Assembly: GCA_019247845.1 (NCBI GenBank)
Contig: JAFBAL010000047.1
Coordinates: forward strand, 1-56,762
DNA: 56,762 bases
Direction: 5' to 3'
Source: Alphaproteobacteria bacterium
Lineage (GTDB): Bacteria > Pseudomonadota > Alphaproteobacteria > Micropepsales > Micropepsaceae
Shown here: piece after piece, positions 30,955 through 38,879 of the stretch
Layout of the letters: each line of letters starts with the position of its first letter
Position numbering within the stretch: position 1 is the first letter of the stretch
Notes under the pieces: generated by a model
The model's input: the letters and a program-made list of their open reading frames with translations, nothing else
Database searches by the model: none
What the model was told of the DNA's origin: nothing
Position numbers and translations under genes: made by a program

Positions 30955-32842
30955 GGAGAGCGAAGACCTCGCCAATGCCGCCGCCGCGGCGGCGCAGGCC
31001 GCGCTCGCCGGCGCCAGCCGCGACAAGGCCGACGCCTATCTCGAGCAGCAGATCCAGCTCTCGCGCATGCAGCTCGAGGACATGCGCCGCGAGAACCGGC
31101 TGCGCCATTGGTCCTTCGTGGTGCGCCATGTCGGCGACGTGCTGAAGCTCGCTTTCGAGCTCGCCTTCGCCTTCTTGATCCTGGCGGTCGCCGTAGGCGT
31201 GGGGGCGACCCTGTGGTCGGCGGCGCACGACAACAGCCTGGTCATCGAGGCCTTCTCGGTGCCGCCCGACCTCGGCAGCCGCGGCATGAGCGGCGAGACG
31301 GTGGCCTCGGCGCTGCTCGACAAGCTCGCCGCGCTCCAGGACGAGACCGACAGCGCGCGCCCCGCCGATTCCTATGCCAACAACTGGGGCGACGACATCA
31401 AGGTGCAGATCCCCGAGACCGGCGTCTCGATCGGCGAGGTCTATCGCGTGCTGGTGCGCTGGCTGGGCAACCAGACCCATATCACCGGCGAGGTCTATCG
31501 CACGCGCACCGGCCTCGCCATCGCGGTGCGGGCGAGCGGCCATGGCGGCGGCGCCAAGGTCACGGGCAGCGAGAACGATCTCGACGCCCTGCTGCAGAAG
31601 GCGGCCGAGGCGATCTATGCGCGCACCCAGCCCTACCGTTATGCGAGCTTCCTGCAGAGCCACGACAGGCTGGCCGAGGGCGCGCGCATCTATCGCCGTC
31701 TCGCGGTCGAAGGCGCCACCGCGCAGGAGCGCGCCTGGGCCTATGTCGGCTACGGCGTGCATCTTACCAATGTCGGCGATTTCCCGGGCGCGATCGCCGC
31801 CGAGCGCAAGGCGGCCGCGATCATCCCGAACTTCGCGCTGGCCTATGCCAATCTCGAAGCCTTCGAGTCGGCCTATGGCCACGACGAGGCTGCGCTCGCC
31901 GACGCGCGCGAGGCGGCGAAGCTGTTCGCGCGCGGCGGCGTGGCGATGGCGCCGCGCGCCCGCGCCGTGCAGTTCCCGCTCGAACGCGCCAATGCCGCGC
32001 TCTATGCCTACGATCTCGACGAGGCGCGCAGGAATTTCGCGCGCATCGTCGACCTGCCGGACTATTCGGGGCTGGTCGAGGCGGCGCGCGACAACCTGGG
32101 CTATGTCGCGGCGCTGCAGCACGATTTCGCGCAAGCCCGGCGGCTGTTCGCGGCGCTGCCCGCGACGCGCGATCCCAACGTGCTGGCCGGGCGCGCCGCG
32201 CTCAGGATCGACACCGCGGTGCGCCAGGGCCGCTGGCGCGAGACCGTGGCGGCCGGCGACGAGATCGAGCGGCTGACGCGCGCCTATGACGCGCGCATCG
32301 GCTATCCGGGCGCGCATCAGGACACGATGCTGCGCCAGGCGATGCCGATGGTCGCCTATGCCTTCGCCAATCTCGGCGATTTCCGCCGCGCGCATGCCGC
32401 CATCGACCGCACGGCTGCCGATTGCCTGCTGTGCCTGCGCATGCGCGGGCGCATCGACGCGCTCGAGAAGAACTGGCGCGGCGCGGACGCGTGGTTCGCC
32501 CGTGCGGCCGCCTTCGCGCCACATGTGTCGTCGTCCTTCGTGGATTGGGGCGAGACGCTGCTGGCCAGGGGCGACGCGGCGGGCGCGATCGCCAAGTTCG
32601 TGACCGCCCACGGCTCGAGCCCGCGCTTCGCCGATCCGCTGGAGGGATGGGGCGAGGCGCTGATGAAGCGGAACCGCTCCGACCTGGCGCTCGCGAAGTT
32701 CGCAGAGGCCGCGAAATATGCGCCGCGCTGGTCGCGTCTGCATGCGAAATGGGGCGAGGCGCTCGGCTATCTCGGGCGCAAGGACGAAGCGGCGAAGCAG
32801 TTTGCGCTCGCCAGGGAGATCGACAAGGAGACCGCGCCATGA
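30947..32842 (+). CDS. Membrane-anchored TPR protein, second of a tandem pair
   Basis: A 631-residue paralogue of the preceding protein, starting inside its stop (ATGGCTGA, 8-base overlap). Shared order: N-terminal coiled coil, membrane helix at about 69-91, the FSVPPDLGSRGMSGETVASALLDKL segment, TITP-like EVYRTRTGLAIAVRA, and the C-terminal DCLLCLRMRGRIDALEKNW and DPLEGWGEALMKRNRSDLA repeats, all closely matching the first protein. The DC-x2-C motif is conserved. The pair clearly arose by duplication; coupled translation suggests they work as hetero-oligomer. It overlaps a broken cupin gene by ATGA. Function unknown. Confidence 0.82.
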   Translation: MAEESEDLANAAAAAAQAALAGASRDKADAYLEQQIQLSRMQLEDMRRENRLRHWSFVVRHVGDVLKLAFELAFAFLILAVAVGVGATLWSAAHDNSLVIEAFSVPPDLGSRGMSGETVASALLDKLAALQDETDSARPADSYANNWGDDIKVQIPETGVSIGEVYRVLVRWLGNQTHITGEVYRTRTGLAIAVRASGHGGGAKVTGSENDLDALLQKAAEAIYARTQPYRYASFLQSHDRLAEGARIYRRLAVEGATAQERAWAYVGYGVHLTNVGDFPGAIAAERKAAAIIPNFALAYANLEAFESAYGHDEAALADAREAAKLFARGGVAMAPRARAVQFPLERANAALYAYDLDEARRNFARIVDLPDYSGLVEAARDNLGYVAALQHDFAQARRLFAALPATRDPNVLAGRAALRIDTAVRQGRWRETVAAGDEIERLTRAYDARIGYPGAHQDTMLRQAMPMVAYAFANLGDFRRAHAAIDRTAADCLLCLRMRGRIDALEKNWRGADAWFARAAAFAPHVSSSFVDWGETLLARGDAAGAIAKFVTAHGSSPRFADPLEGWGEALMKRNRSDLALAKFAEAAKYAPRWSRLHAKWGEALGYLGRKDEAAKQFALAREIDKETAP

Positions 32843-33212
32843 ACAAGACCTTCGCCGCCCTGGCGTTCGGGATCGCCGCGATGGGTGCGGCGCCGCTCGA
32901 TCTTTCGACCGACGTCGACATGAGCGGCCCGCCGCAGACGGCGGTCTTCGTCGAACGCGACTTCGCGCCCGGCCAGTCGAGCGGGCTGCACATCCACCAC
33001 GGCGTCGAGATGAACGTCGTCGTCGAAGGCGAGGTGCGCGTCACCGTCCAGGGCCGGGCGCCGCGATCATGCGCGCCGGCGACAGCATCGCCATCCCGCG
33101 CGAGACGCCGCACGAGGCGGTCAATACCGGCACCGCGCCGGCCAAGGTGATCGTGACCTACGTCGTCGACAAGGGCCGGCCGCTCAAGGACCCGTGGCCG
33201 GCGGCGAAGTGA
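32839..33212 (+). pseudogene. Frameshifted cupin-domain gene
   Basis: The frame from ATG 32839 (ATGA overlap with the TPR gene) encodes a signal-like start MNKTFAALAFGIAAMGAAP and the first half of a cupin (RDFAPGQSSGLHIHHGVEMN and VVVEGEVRVTVQGRA, with His/Glu metal ligands), but then leaves the cupin in frame 1. From about 33060 the cupin continues in the other frame: AAIMRAGDSIAIPRETPHEA, then VNTGTAPAKVIVTYVVDKG and a normal end at 33212. One lost base near 33050-33060 would explain it. Could be genuine decay or a sequence error; the intact product would be a small exported cupin of about 125 residues. Confidence 0.8.
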
Positions 33213-33214
33213 CC

Positions 33215-33232
33215 GATAACCTATACGTTATC
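33215..33232. promoter_or_regulatory. Inverted repeat upstream of the Fic remnant
   Basis: GATAAC (33215-33220) and GTTATC (33227-33232) form a perfect inverted repeat with a 6-base spacer, starting 3 bases after the cupin stop and ending 16 bases before the Fic remnant. AT-rich against its surroundings. It may be the relic operator of the lost HTH partner. Confidence 0.5.
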
Positions 33233-33248
33233 AAGACGGCAGAAGCCG

Positions 33249-33549
33249 ATGCGCCGCCGCGACGTGCTGACCGAGCGCTTCGCGCTGCTGCTCCACCGCC
33301 GGATGTTCGACAAGGTATGGCGCTGGGGGGAACTTGCCGGACGTCTGGATCCATCCCTTCGCGAACGGCAACGGGCGCTGGTCCCGTTTCATGGCCGACC
33401 TCTTGGTCGTTCGGCTGGGCCGGCCGCGATTCAGCTGGGACGGCAGCGCGCTGCGGGACCAAGACGAGACGCGCAGACTCTACATCGAAGCGCCGCACGC
33501 CGCCGACGGTCACGACTATGGACCGTTGACGGCGTTCGCGCGGTCGTAA
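33249..33549 (+). pseudogene. Remnant of a Fic-domain mobile mystery protein B gene
   Basis: Two homologous fragments survive in two frames: residues from MRRRDVLTERFALLLHRRMFDKVWRWG (first frame, from ATG 33249) and, from about 33333, NLPDVWIHPFANGNGRWSRFMADLL (other frame) through LGRPRFSWDGSALRDQD. The Fic core HPFxxGNGR is intact, but roughly 45 residues that normally lie between the DUF4172-like HRRMFGDVWRWAG segment and the core are missing, the frame is broken there, and the usual 50-residue N-terminus is absent. The typical partner, mobile mystery protein A, is not present. I infer a decayed mobile-associated AMPylation module. Confidence 0.78.
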
Positions 33550-33561
33550 GCGTCGCCGCCC

Positions 33562-33828
33562 TCAGTGGCTGTAGCGCCGCTTCTGGAAATCGGCGAGCTG
33601 CTGGCGGGCCTTGTAGCCGGCGAGGTCCCATTGCTCGCGCGTCAGGCACATCTGCCTGCGCAGCACCATGCCCTCATGGGTCATGACCCTGCAGACGACC
33701 TGGTTCTGGGCCGCGGCGCTCTGGTGCAGCACGGCGGGCTGGGCGGTGGCTTCGCCCTCGGCGAGCGCGGGGGCTGCGACGCAGAGCGAAGCGGTGACGG
33801 CGAGCGAAGCGAGGGTGAGTCTACGCAT
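33562..33828 (-). CDS. Small secreted protein with a CxxxM-type cysteine pair
   Basis: An 88-residue exported protein; MRRLTLASLAVTASLCVAAP with cleavage near ALA gives the signal. The mature part ends with QVVCRVMTHEGMVLRRQMCL then TREQWDLAGYKARQQ, a cysteine pair spaced 15 apart followed by a TxEQW helix; this C-x15-C plus (T/M)xxxW pattern recurs in alphaproteobacterial small secreted proteins of unknown role. Longer in-frame ATG at 33852 would mask the signal. It is convergent with the Fic remnant. Confidence 0.78.
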   Translation of the reverse strand: MRRLTLASLAVTASLCVAAPALAEGEATAQPAVLHQSAAAQNQVVCRVMTHEGMVLRRQMCLTREQWDLAGYKARQQLADFQKRRYSH

Positions 33829-33942
33829 GTCTGTTCCTCCATGACCGGGCAAAGCTGATACCCGCCGAGCGTGTCGCGCAAGGCGCCCTCACGCGGCTGT
33901 GACGGCTGGCCGAGGGCGCGTGCTTCACATAGTCTTGAGGCG

Positions 33943-34719
33943 ATGGGGTATTACGACACGACCTATGGCGCGCCGCTGCCGGACGAGATGCGCCGCGAGA
34001 TCTACGGCCGCGACATCGGCCAGCAGAGCTGGCTGACCGCGCCGCAGCAGGAGGATTTCGCGCGCCTCGCCGGCTTCACGCGCGACACGCATCTGCTCGA
34101 GGTCGGCTGCGGCGCGGGCGGGCCGGCGCTGTTCCTGTGCGAGACGGTCGGGCTCGCGCTCACCGGCATCGACGCCGAAGCGGCCGGGATCGCGCGGGCG
34201 CGCGAAGCGGCGCGGACACGCGGCCTCGCGGCCCGGTTCCTCTGCGCCGACGCCTCGGCCCGGCTGCCGTTCGACGACGCGTGCTTCGACGCGGTGCAGT
34301 GCATCGATGCGGTCAACCATCTGGGCGACCGCGCCCGCGTGCTCGCCGAGTGGCGCCGCGTGCTCAAGCCCGGCGGCGTCGTGCTCTATACCGATCCCGT
34401 CGTGGTCAGCGGGCAGGTGACGGCCGGCGAGTTCGCGATGCGCAGCGCCATCGGCGCCTTCGTCTTCCTTCCGGTTGGCGAGAACGAGCGGCTGCTGCGC
34501 GCGGCGGGCTTTGCCGTGGCCGCGGTCGAGGACGTCACCGATACCGCGGCCGAGATCTCCGCGCGCCGCATCGCCGCGCGCGACAAGCGCCGTGCCGTCC
34601 TCGTCGTGCAAGAGGGCGAGGCCGCGTTCGACGCGACGCAGCGCTTCCTCGCCGCGGTGCACGCGCTTTCGTCCAGCCGGCGGCTGTCGCGGCTGATGTT
34701 CCTGGCGCGAAAGACATGA
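33943..34719 (+). CDS. SAM-dependent methyltransferase
   Basis: A 258-residue class I methyltransferase: HLLEVGCGAGGPALFLCETVG is motif I (residues about 47-67, quoted in part), GIDAEAAGIARARE ends strand beta2, and the motif IV equivalent is FDAVQCIDAVNHLGDRARVL, followed by LKPGGVVLYTDP. This resembles small-molecule (for example UbiE- or sarcosine-type) methyltransferases. TTGAGGCG precedes ATG 33943. The stop overlaps the start of a 9-codon open frame (ATGA) directly before the transporter gene. Substrate unknown; located between a secreted-protein gene and the POT transporter, in the same dense direction as the following genes. Confidence 0.88.
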   Translation: MGYYDTTYGAPLPDEMRREIYGRDIGQQSWLTAPQQEDFARLAGFTRDTHLLEVGCGAGGPALFLCETVGLALTGIDAEAAGIARAREAARTRGLAARFLCADASARLPFDDACFDAVQCIDAVNHLGDRARVLAEWRRVLKPGGVVLYTDPVVVSGQVTAGEFAMRSAIGAFVFLPVGENERLLRAAGFAVAAVEDVTDTAAEISARRIAARDKRRAVLVVQEGEAAFDATQRFLAAVHALSSSRRLSRLMFLARKT

Positions 34720-34766
34720 GCGAAACGACCGGCACCCGGGCATGAGCGAAACCACGGCAACCGGGT
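34715..34766 (+). repeat. 26-bp tandem duplication of the transporter start region
   Basis: CATGAGCGAAAC... occurs at 34715-34740 and again, with few differences, at 34741-34766. The first copy is a complete 9-codon frame ATG 34716 to TGA 34745 (MSETTGTRA), whose stop overlaps the true start ATG 34742 (ATGA). The methyltransferase stop overlaps the first ATG in the same way, so three coupled starts follow one another. Confidence 0.9.
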
Positions 34767-36085
34767 CCCGCCCCGCAAGCGGCAGCTTCTTCGGCCAGCC
34801 GCCGGCGTTGGGCTTCCTCGCCTTCACCGAGGCGTGGGAGCGGTTCTCCTATTACGGCATGACCTCGCTGCTCGTGCTCTATATGAGCCAGGCGCTGTTC
34901 CTGCCCGGGCATGCGGGCCATGTCGCGGGGCTCGCCGCCTATCGCGCCTTCTTCGGCAATCCCAGCCCCCTCGCGCTCGCATCGACGACCTACGGCCTCT
35001 ATACCGGCTTCGTCTATTTCACGCCGGTGCTGGGCGGCTGGATCGCCGACCGCTTCATCGGCCGCAAGCGCGCGGTGATGGCGGGCGCCATATTGATGAG
35101 CGCGGGCCATTTCGCGATGGCCTTCGACGCCTCGTTCCTGCTGGCGCTGGTGCTCTTGATCGTGGGCTGCGGGCTGCTCAAAGGGAACATCTCGACGCAG
35201 GTCGGCCAGCTCTATGCCGAAGACGACGCCGAGGGGCGCGCGCGCGGCTTCTCGATCTTCTCGGTCGCGATCAACGCCGGCGCGGTGACGGGGCCTCTGG
35301 TCTGCGCCGGCCTCGCCGCGGCGTTCGGCTGGCATACGGGCTTCGCCGCGGCGGGCGTGCTGATGCTGTTCGCGCTCGTCACCTACGGCATCGGCTATCG
35401 CCATTTGAGCGAAAGCGCGCGCGGAACGGCCGCGCCCGCGTCGGCGGCGCCGCTCACCAAGGCCGACTGGCGCGTGGTCGCGGCGCTCTTCGCCGCCATG
35501 GCGCTCACCGTCTTCCACTCCATCGCCTTCTACCAGAACGGCAATATCGGGCTGGTGTGGGAGCGCCGATATGCCGATCTTTCGATATTCGGCTTCACGC
35601 TTCCGGTGTCGTGGCTGGTCACGATCAACTCCTTCACCAGCATCGTCGCGGTGCCGCCGCTGCTCTGGCTGTGGCGCACGCGCGGCGAGCCCGACGAGAT
35701 CGCCAAGATCGGCATCGGCGCCGCGATCGGCGCGGCGGCGAACCTCACCCTGGCGCTCGGCGCGTTGGCGTTCGCGCGCGTGCCGCTGATCGTGCCGGTG
35801 GGATACGAGGTCCTCCTCGGCATCTCGTTCCTTTGGCAATGGCCCACGCTGCTGGCGCTGGTCTCGCGCGCCGCGCCGCGGCAGCTGAAGGCGACCCTGA
35901 TGGGGGCCGCGTTCCTGAGCCTGTTCGTCGCCAACATCACGCTCGGCCGCGTCGGCACGCTCTACGAGCACCTGACGCCGGCGTCGTTCTGGACGCTGAA
36001 CGCCGCCATCGCCTCTGTCGGGGCGCTGCTCTGCTTCCTGCTGCGCAAGCGGCTGATGCGGTTGTTCGACGAGGCGGCGCGATGA
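34742..36085 (+). CDS. Proton-dependent oligopeptide transporter (POT family)
   Basis: A 447-residue inner-membrane transporter of the POT/PTR2 family, which takes up di- and tripeptides with protons. The POT signature is present near the N-terminus as FTEAWERFSYYGM, with the conserved ExxERFxYY (Glu30, Glu33, Arg34, Tyr37-38), and the next conserved pattern ALASTTYGLYTGFVYFTPVL follows. Roughly 12-14 membrane helices span residues 20-440. The C-terminus is short and basic. Translation is coupled to the methyltransferase and to the hydrolase that follows (ATGA at 36082-36085). Confidence 0.92.
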   Translation: MSETTATGSRPASGSFFGQPPALGFLAFTEAWERFSYYGMTSLLVLYMSQALFLPGHAGHVAGLAAYRAFFGNPSPLALASTTYGLYTGFVYFTPVLGGWIADRFIGRKRAVMAGAILMSAGHFAMAFDASFLLALVLLIVGCGLLKGNISTQVGQLYAEDDAEGRARGFSIFSVAINAGAVTGPLVCAGLAAAFGWHTGFAAAGVLMLFALVTYGIGYRHLSESARGTAAPASAAPLTKADWRVVAALFAAMALTVFHSIAFYQNGNIGLVWERRYADLSIFGFTLPVSWLVTINSFTSIVAVPPLLWLWRTRGEPDEIAKIGIGAAIGAAANLTLALGALAFARVPLIVPVGYEVLLGISFLWQWPTLLALVSRAAPRQLKATLMGAAFLSLFVANITLGRVGTLYEHLTPASFWTLNAAIASVGALLCFLLRKRLMRLFDEAAR

Positions 36086-36903
36086 CGGACGCGGCCCCGC
36101 ACCCGGCCGTGCGCTTTGCGCGCAACGTCGGAATCCTCCTCGTCGGCGCCATGGCGCTGACGTATCTGATCGCGCTGGGCGCCCTGGTGCTGTGGCAGCG
36201 CGACATGCTGTTCGTCGGCGCGCGCTATGCCGCGGTGGAGGCGCCCGAACGCTCCATATACCGTACACGGACAATCAAGGAGCGCGACGCGACGCTGACC
36301 GTGTGGCAGGCGGACGCCGGCAAAGGACGCCCGACCATCGTCTTCTTCTACGGCAACGGCGGCACCTTGCTGCAGTTCGTCGAGATGGGCGAGGCGCTGA
36401 ACGCGCAAGGCTACGGCATCGTGCTCGCCTCCTATCGCGGCTATGGCGGCAATCCGGGAAGCCCCAGCGAAGCGGGTCTGATGGACGACGCGCGCGCGAT
36501 CCTGAGCCCGCTGCCCAGCGACAGGACGATCCTGTGGGGCCAGAGCCTGGGCACCGGCGTCGCCGCGCGCATGGCGGCCGAGGGGCGCGGCGCCGCGCTG
36601 ATCCTGCAATCGCCCTATACCGCGATCGTCGACGTCGCGGCGCGCGACTTCTGGGTCTTCCCCGTCAGGATCTTCATGTGGGACCGCTTCGACACGCTGG
36701 CGCTGGTGCCGAAGATCAAGGTGCCGGTGCTGATCGTCGCCGGCACCGCCGACCAGGTCGTTCCCTACGACATGGGCGTGACCTTGTCGCAGCGCTTCGG
36801 CAGGCAGTCCGAATTCGTGACCGTGCCGGGCGGCGGCCACATGCTCCCGGACGACGCGATGCTGCCGGCGGTCGAGGCCTTCCTGAAGCGGCGAGGGGAA
36901 TAG
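36082..36903 (+). CDS. Membrane-anchored alpha/beta hydrolase
   Basis: A 273-residue protein with an N-terminal membrane anchor (about residues 14-36, VGILLVGAMALTYLIALGAL) and a C-terminal alpha/beta hydrolase domain: FYGNGGTLLQFVEMGE near the oxyanion hole, WGQSLGTG with the nucleophile Ser, an acid in AGTADQVVP and the His in GGGHMLPD. Layout and motif order resemble ABHD13/ABHD17-like membrane hydrolases, whose substrates include lipids or thioesters. Active site points to the periplasm if the anchor is uncleaved, which is inference. It overlaps the POT stop by 4 bases. Confidence 0.9.
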   Translation: MTDAAPHPAVRFARNVGILLVGAMALTYLIALGALVLWQRDMLFVGARYAAVEAPERSIYRTRTIKERDATLTVWQADAGKGRPTIVFFYGNGGTLLQFVEMGEALNAQGYGIVLASYRGYGGNPGSPSEAGLMDDARAILSPLPSDRTILWGQSLGTGVAARMAAEGRGAALILQSPYTAIVDVAARDFWVFPVRIFMWDRFDTLALVPKIKVPVLIVAGTADQVVPYDMGVTLSQRFGRQSEFVTVPGGGHMLPDDAMLPAVEAFLKRRGE

Positions 36904-38250
36904 ATGGAGACGCCGCCGCTGTCGTCACCACCACCGTCGTCATCACCACTGTCGTCATCACCACTGTCGCCGCCGCGCAAGCGCCACGTCGCGGCGGTCG
37001 TCGTCGGCAACGCGCTCGAGTTCTACGACTTCACGACGTACGCCTATTTCGCCGCCCAGATCGGCGCGACGTTCTTTCCGTTCAAGACGCCGTTCCTGAG
37101 CTTGCTCGCCTCGCTCGCGGCCTTCGGCATCGGGTTCCTGGGGCGTCCCGTCGGCGGCGTGCTGATCGGCGCCTATGCCGACCGCGCGGGACGGCGGCCG
37201 GCGATGATGCTGAGCTTCGCGCTGATGGGCGTGGCGATCCTGGCCTTCGTGCTGATGCCGTCCTATGCGCGCATCGGCATCGCGGCGCCGGTGCTGGTGG
37301 TGATCATCCGTTTCCTGCAGGGCATCGCGGTCGGCGGCGACGTCGGACCGACGACGGCGTTCCTGCTCGAGGCCGCGCCGGAGCGCCGCCGCGGCTTCTT
37401 CGCCGCACTGCAGTTCTCGAGCCAGGGCTTGTCGAGCGTCTGCGCCGGCGCGATCGGCGTGACGCTCGCCAGCGTGCTCGGCGCGCAGGAATTGCAGGAC
37501 TGGGGCTGGCGGCTGGCGCTCGGCCTGGGCGCGGCGATCCTGCCCTTCGGCTTCCTCATCCGCCGCACGCTGCCCGAGACCCTGCATCCGCACGAGATCG
37601 CCACGACCGCGCGCCCGCCGCTGCCGCCGCGCAACGGTTGGTTGGGGGCACGGCTCCCGCCGCACGCCTGGCGCACCATCGTGCTCGGCTTCTGCATGCT
37701 GGCCAGCGCCACGGTTGGCTTCTATGTCGTGGCGTATCTCACCACCTATGCGTCGCAGTTCCTGCACATGAAGACCAGCGTCTCGCTGGGCGCGACGTTG
37801 GTGTTCGGCATCGCCAATATCGTGTTCAGCGCGCTGGCCGGCCATCTTTCCGACCTCTACGGCCGCAAGCCGGTGATGATCGTGCCGCGCGTGCTGTTCC
37901 TGTTCGCGATCTGGCCCGCTTTCGCGCTGCTCGTCGCGCGCCGCGACACCGCGACCCTGCTCGGCGCGGCGCTGGTGCTGGGCGCGCTCGGCCAGATGGC
38001 GGCGGTGGTGGTGGTGTCGTTGAGCGAGGCGCTGCCCAAGCAGGTGCGCTCCGCCGGGCTGGCCACGACCTATGCGCTCGCGATCTCGATCTTCGGCGGC
38101 ACGGCGCAGTTCAACGTCACCTGGCTGATCGGCGCCACCGGCGACGTCATGGTGCCGGCTTACTACCTGATGGCGGCGACCGCGCTCGGCATCGTCGCCA
38201 TGGCGCTGATGCACGAGACGGCGCCGGTGAAGTTGCCGGGCGATGCGTGA
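36904..38250 (+). CDS. MFS transporter of the metabolite:H+ symporter group, copy 1
   Basis: A 448-residue protein of 12 predicted membrane helices in the MHS/ProP-like group: the loop-2 motif GAYADRAGRRPAMML is conserved, and helix 1 contains GNALEFYDFTTYAYFAAQIG, the FYDF pattern of that group. Substrate not assignable. The first 22 residues (METPPLSSPPPSSSPLSSSP) are low complexity and come from a 15-base tandem repeat at 36921-36965. It is 60% or more similar to copy 2 at 38876 by eye, with the ChpSB module in between. The start ATG overlaps the hydrolase stop (TAGATG). Confidence 0.9.
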   Translation: METPPLSSPPPSSSPLSSSPLSPPRKRHVAAVVVGNALEFYDFTTYAYFAAQIGATFFPFKTPFLSLLASLAAFGIGFLGRPVGGVLIGAYADRAGRRPAMMLSFALMGVAILAFVLMPSYARIGIAAPVLVVIIRFLQGIAVGGDVGPTTAFLLEAAPERRRGFFAALQFSSQGLSSVCAGAIGVTLASVLGAQELQDWGWRLALGLGAAILPFGFLIRRTLPETLHPHEIATTARPPLPPRNGWLGARLPPHAWRTIVLGFCMLASATVGFYVVAYLTTYASQFLHMKTSVSLGATLVFGIANIVFSALAGHLSDLYGRKPVMIVPRVLFLFAIWPAFALLVARRDTATLLGAALVLGALGQMAAVVVVSLSEALPKQVRSAGLATTYALAISIFGGTAQFNVTWLIGATGDVMVPAYYLMAATALGIVAMALMHETAPVKLPGDA

Positions 38251-38252
38251 CA

Positions 38253-38272
38253 AGTTATACTATTATATAACT
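38253..38272. promoter_or_regulatory. Operator/promoter of the ChpSB module
   Basis: AGTTATA (38253-38259) and TATAACT (38266-38272) are perfect inverted repeats with a 6-base spacer; TATTAT inside it can serve as -10. The segment is sharply AT-rich. AAGGAAGG (38273-38280) is the ribosome site of the antitoxin gene. MazE/ChpS-type antitoxins bind such palindromes with the toxin as corepressor; that is family knowledge. Confidence 0.8.
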
Positions 38273-38286
38273 AAGGAAGGCCCGCC

Positions 38287-38544
38287 ATGACCTATGAGAC
38301 GAAGCTGCGCAAGGTCGGAGGCTCCGTGATGCTGGCCATCCCGCCCGTCGTGCTCGACGAGCTTGGGCTCTCCGCCGGTGCCGGCGTCGACCTGACGGTG
38401 AAGTCGCAGAAGCTCGTGCTCGCGCCGAAGGCGCGCCGACGATACACCCTCGACGAGCTGCTCAAGCAAACCAAACGCGCGCCGAAGCGCAAGAAGGATA
38501 CCGCGTGGACCGCGGGCGGTCCGGTCGGCCGCGAGCTCATCTGA
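38287..38544 (+). CDS. chpS: MazE/ChpS-family antitoxin
   Basis: An 85-residue antitoxin: residues 4-48 (LRKVGGSVMLAIPPVVLDEL, GLSAGAGVDLTVKSQKLVLA) form an AbrB/MazE swapped-hairpin DNA-binding fold, and the C-terminal 35 residues are basic and flexible, the part that normally wraps round the toxin. Its stop overlaps the toxin ATG by two bases (TGATG). It also autorepresses through the operator upstream. Paired toxin is ChpB-like. Confidence 0.88.
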   Translation: MTYETKLRKVGGSVMLAIPPVVLDELGLSAGAGVDLTVKSQKLVLAPKARRRYTLDELLKQTKRAPKRKKDTAWTAGGPVGRELI

Positions 38545-38879
38545 TGGAACGCGGCGACATCTATTTCGTGTCGCTCGATCCGGCCGTCGGTCCCGAGCAA
38601 CAGGGGCGCCGACCCGTTCTAGTGGTGACGCCGGGCAAGTTCAACAAGGTGACGGGATTGCCCGTGGTGGTTCCGATCACCAGTGGCGGCAAGTTCGCGC
38701 GTTCCATCGGCTTCGCTGTATCGCTCTCGGGCACGGGTACCAGGACTATAGGTATAATACGCTGCGACCAGCCGCGCGTTCTCGACGTCAAGGCGCGCGG
38801 CGGGCGACGCGTGGAGCGCGCGCCGGAGGCCATCGTCGACGAGGTTCTGGCGAAGATTTCGCCGATGTTCGAGGCATGA
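38544..38879 (+). CDS. chpB: MazF/ChpB-family endoribonuclease toxin
   Basis: A 111-residue mRNA interferase that cleaves RNA and arrests translation. It follows the ChpB pattern closely: MERGDIYFVSLDPAVGPEQQG, RPVLVVTPGKFNKVTGLPVV, VPITSGGKFARS, RTIGIIRCDQPRVLDVKARGG and a C-terminal LAKISPMFEA helix. The Arg and conserved beta-barrel residues used by MazF are in place, so it looks active. Its stop overlaps the MFS copy 2 start (ATGA), placing the toxin inside the MFS transcript. A TATAAT at 38753 lies within the gene; see rejected list. Confidence 0.93.
   Translation: MERGDIYFVSLDPAVGPEQQGRRPVLVVTPGKFNKVTGLPVVVPITSGGKFARSIGFAVSLSGTGTRTIGIIRCDQPRVLDVKARGGRRVERAPEAIVDEVLAKISPMFEA

Noticed and set aside
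33215..38272. Shared operator between the Fic remnant and ChpSB modules
   Set aside because: Both contain GTTAT and ATAAC, but in opposite order relative to the dyad, so the palindromes are different.
38753..38758. TATAAT inside chpB as an internal promoter for the second MFS gene
   Set aside because: It encodes part of the conserved RTIGIIRC segment and has no recognisable -35 at the right distance.
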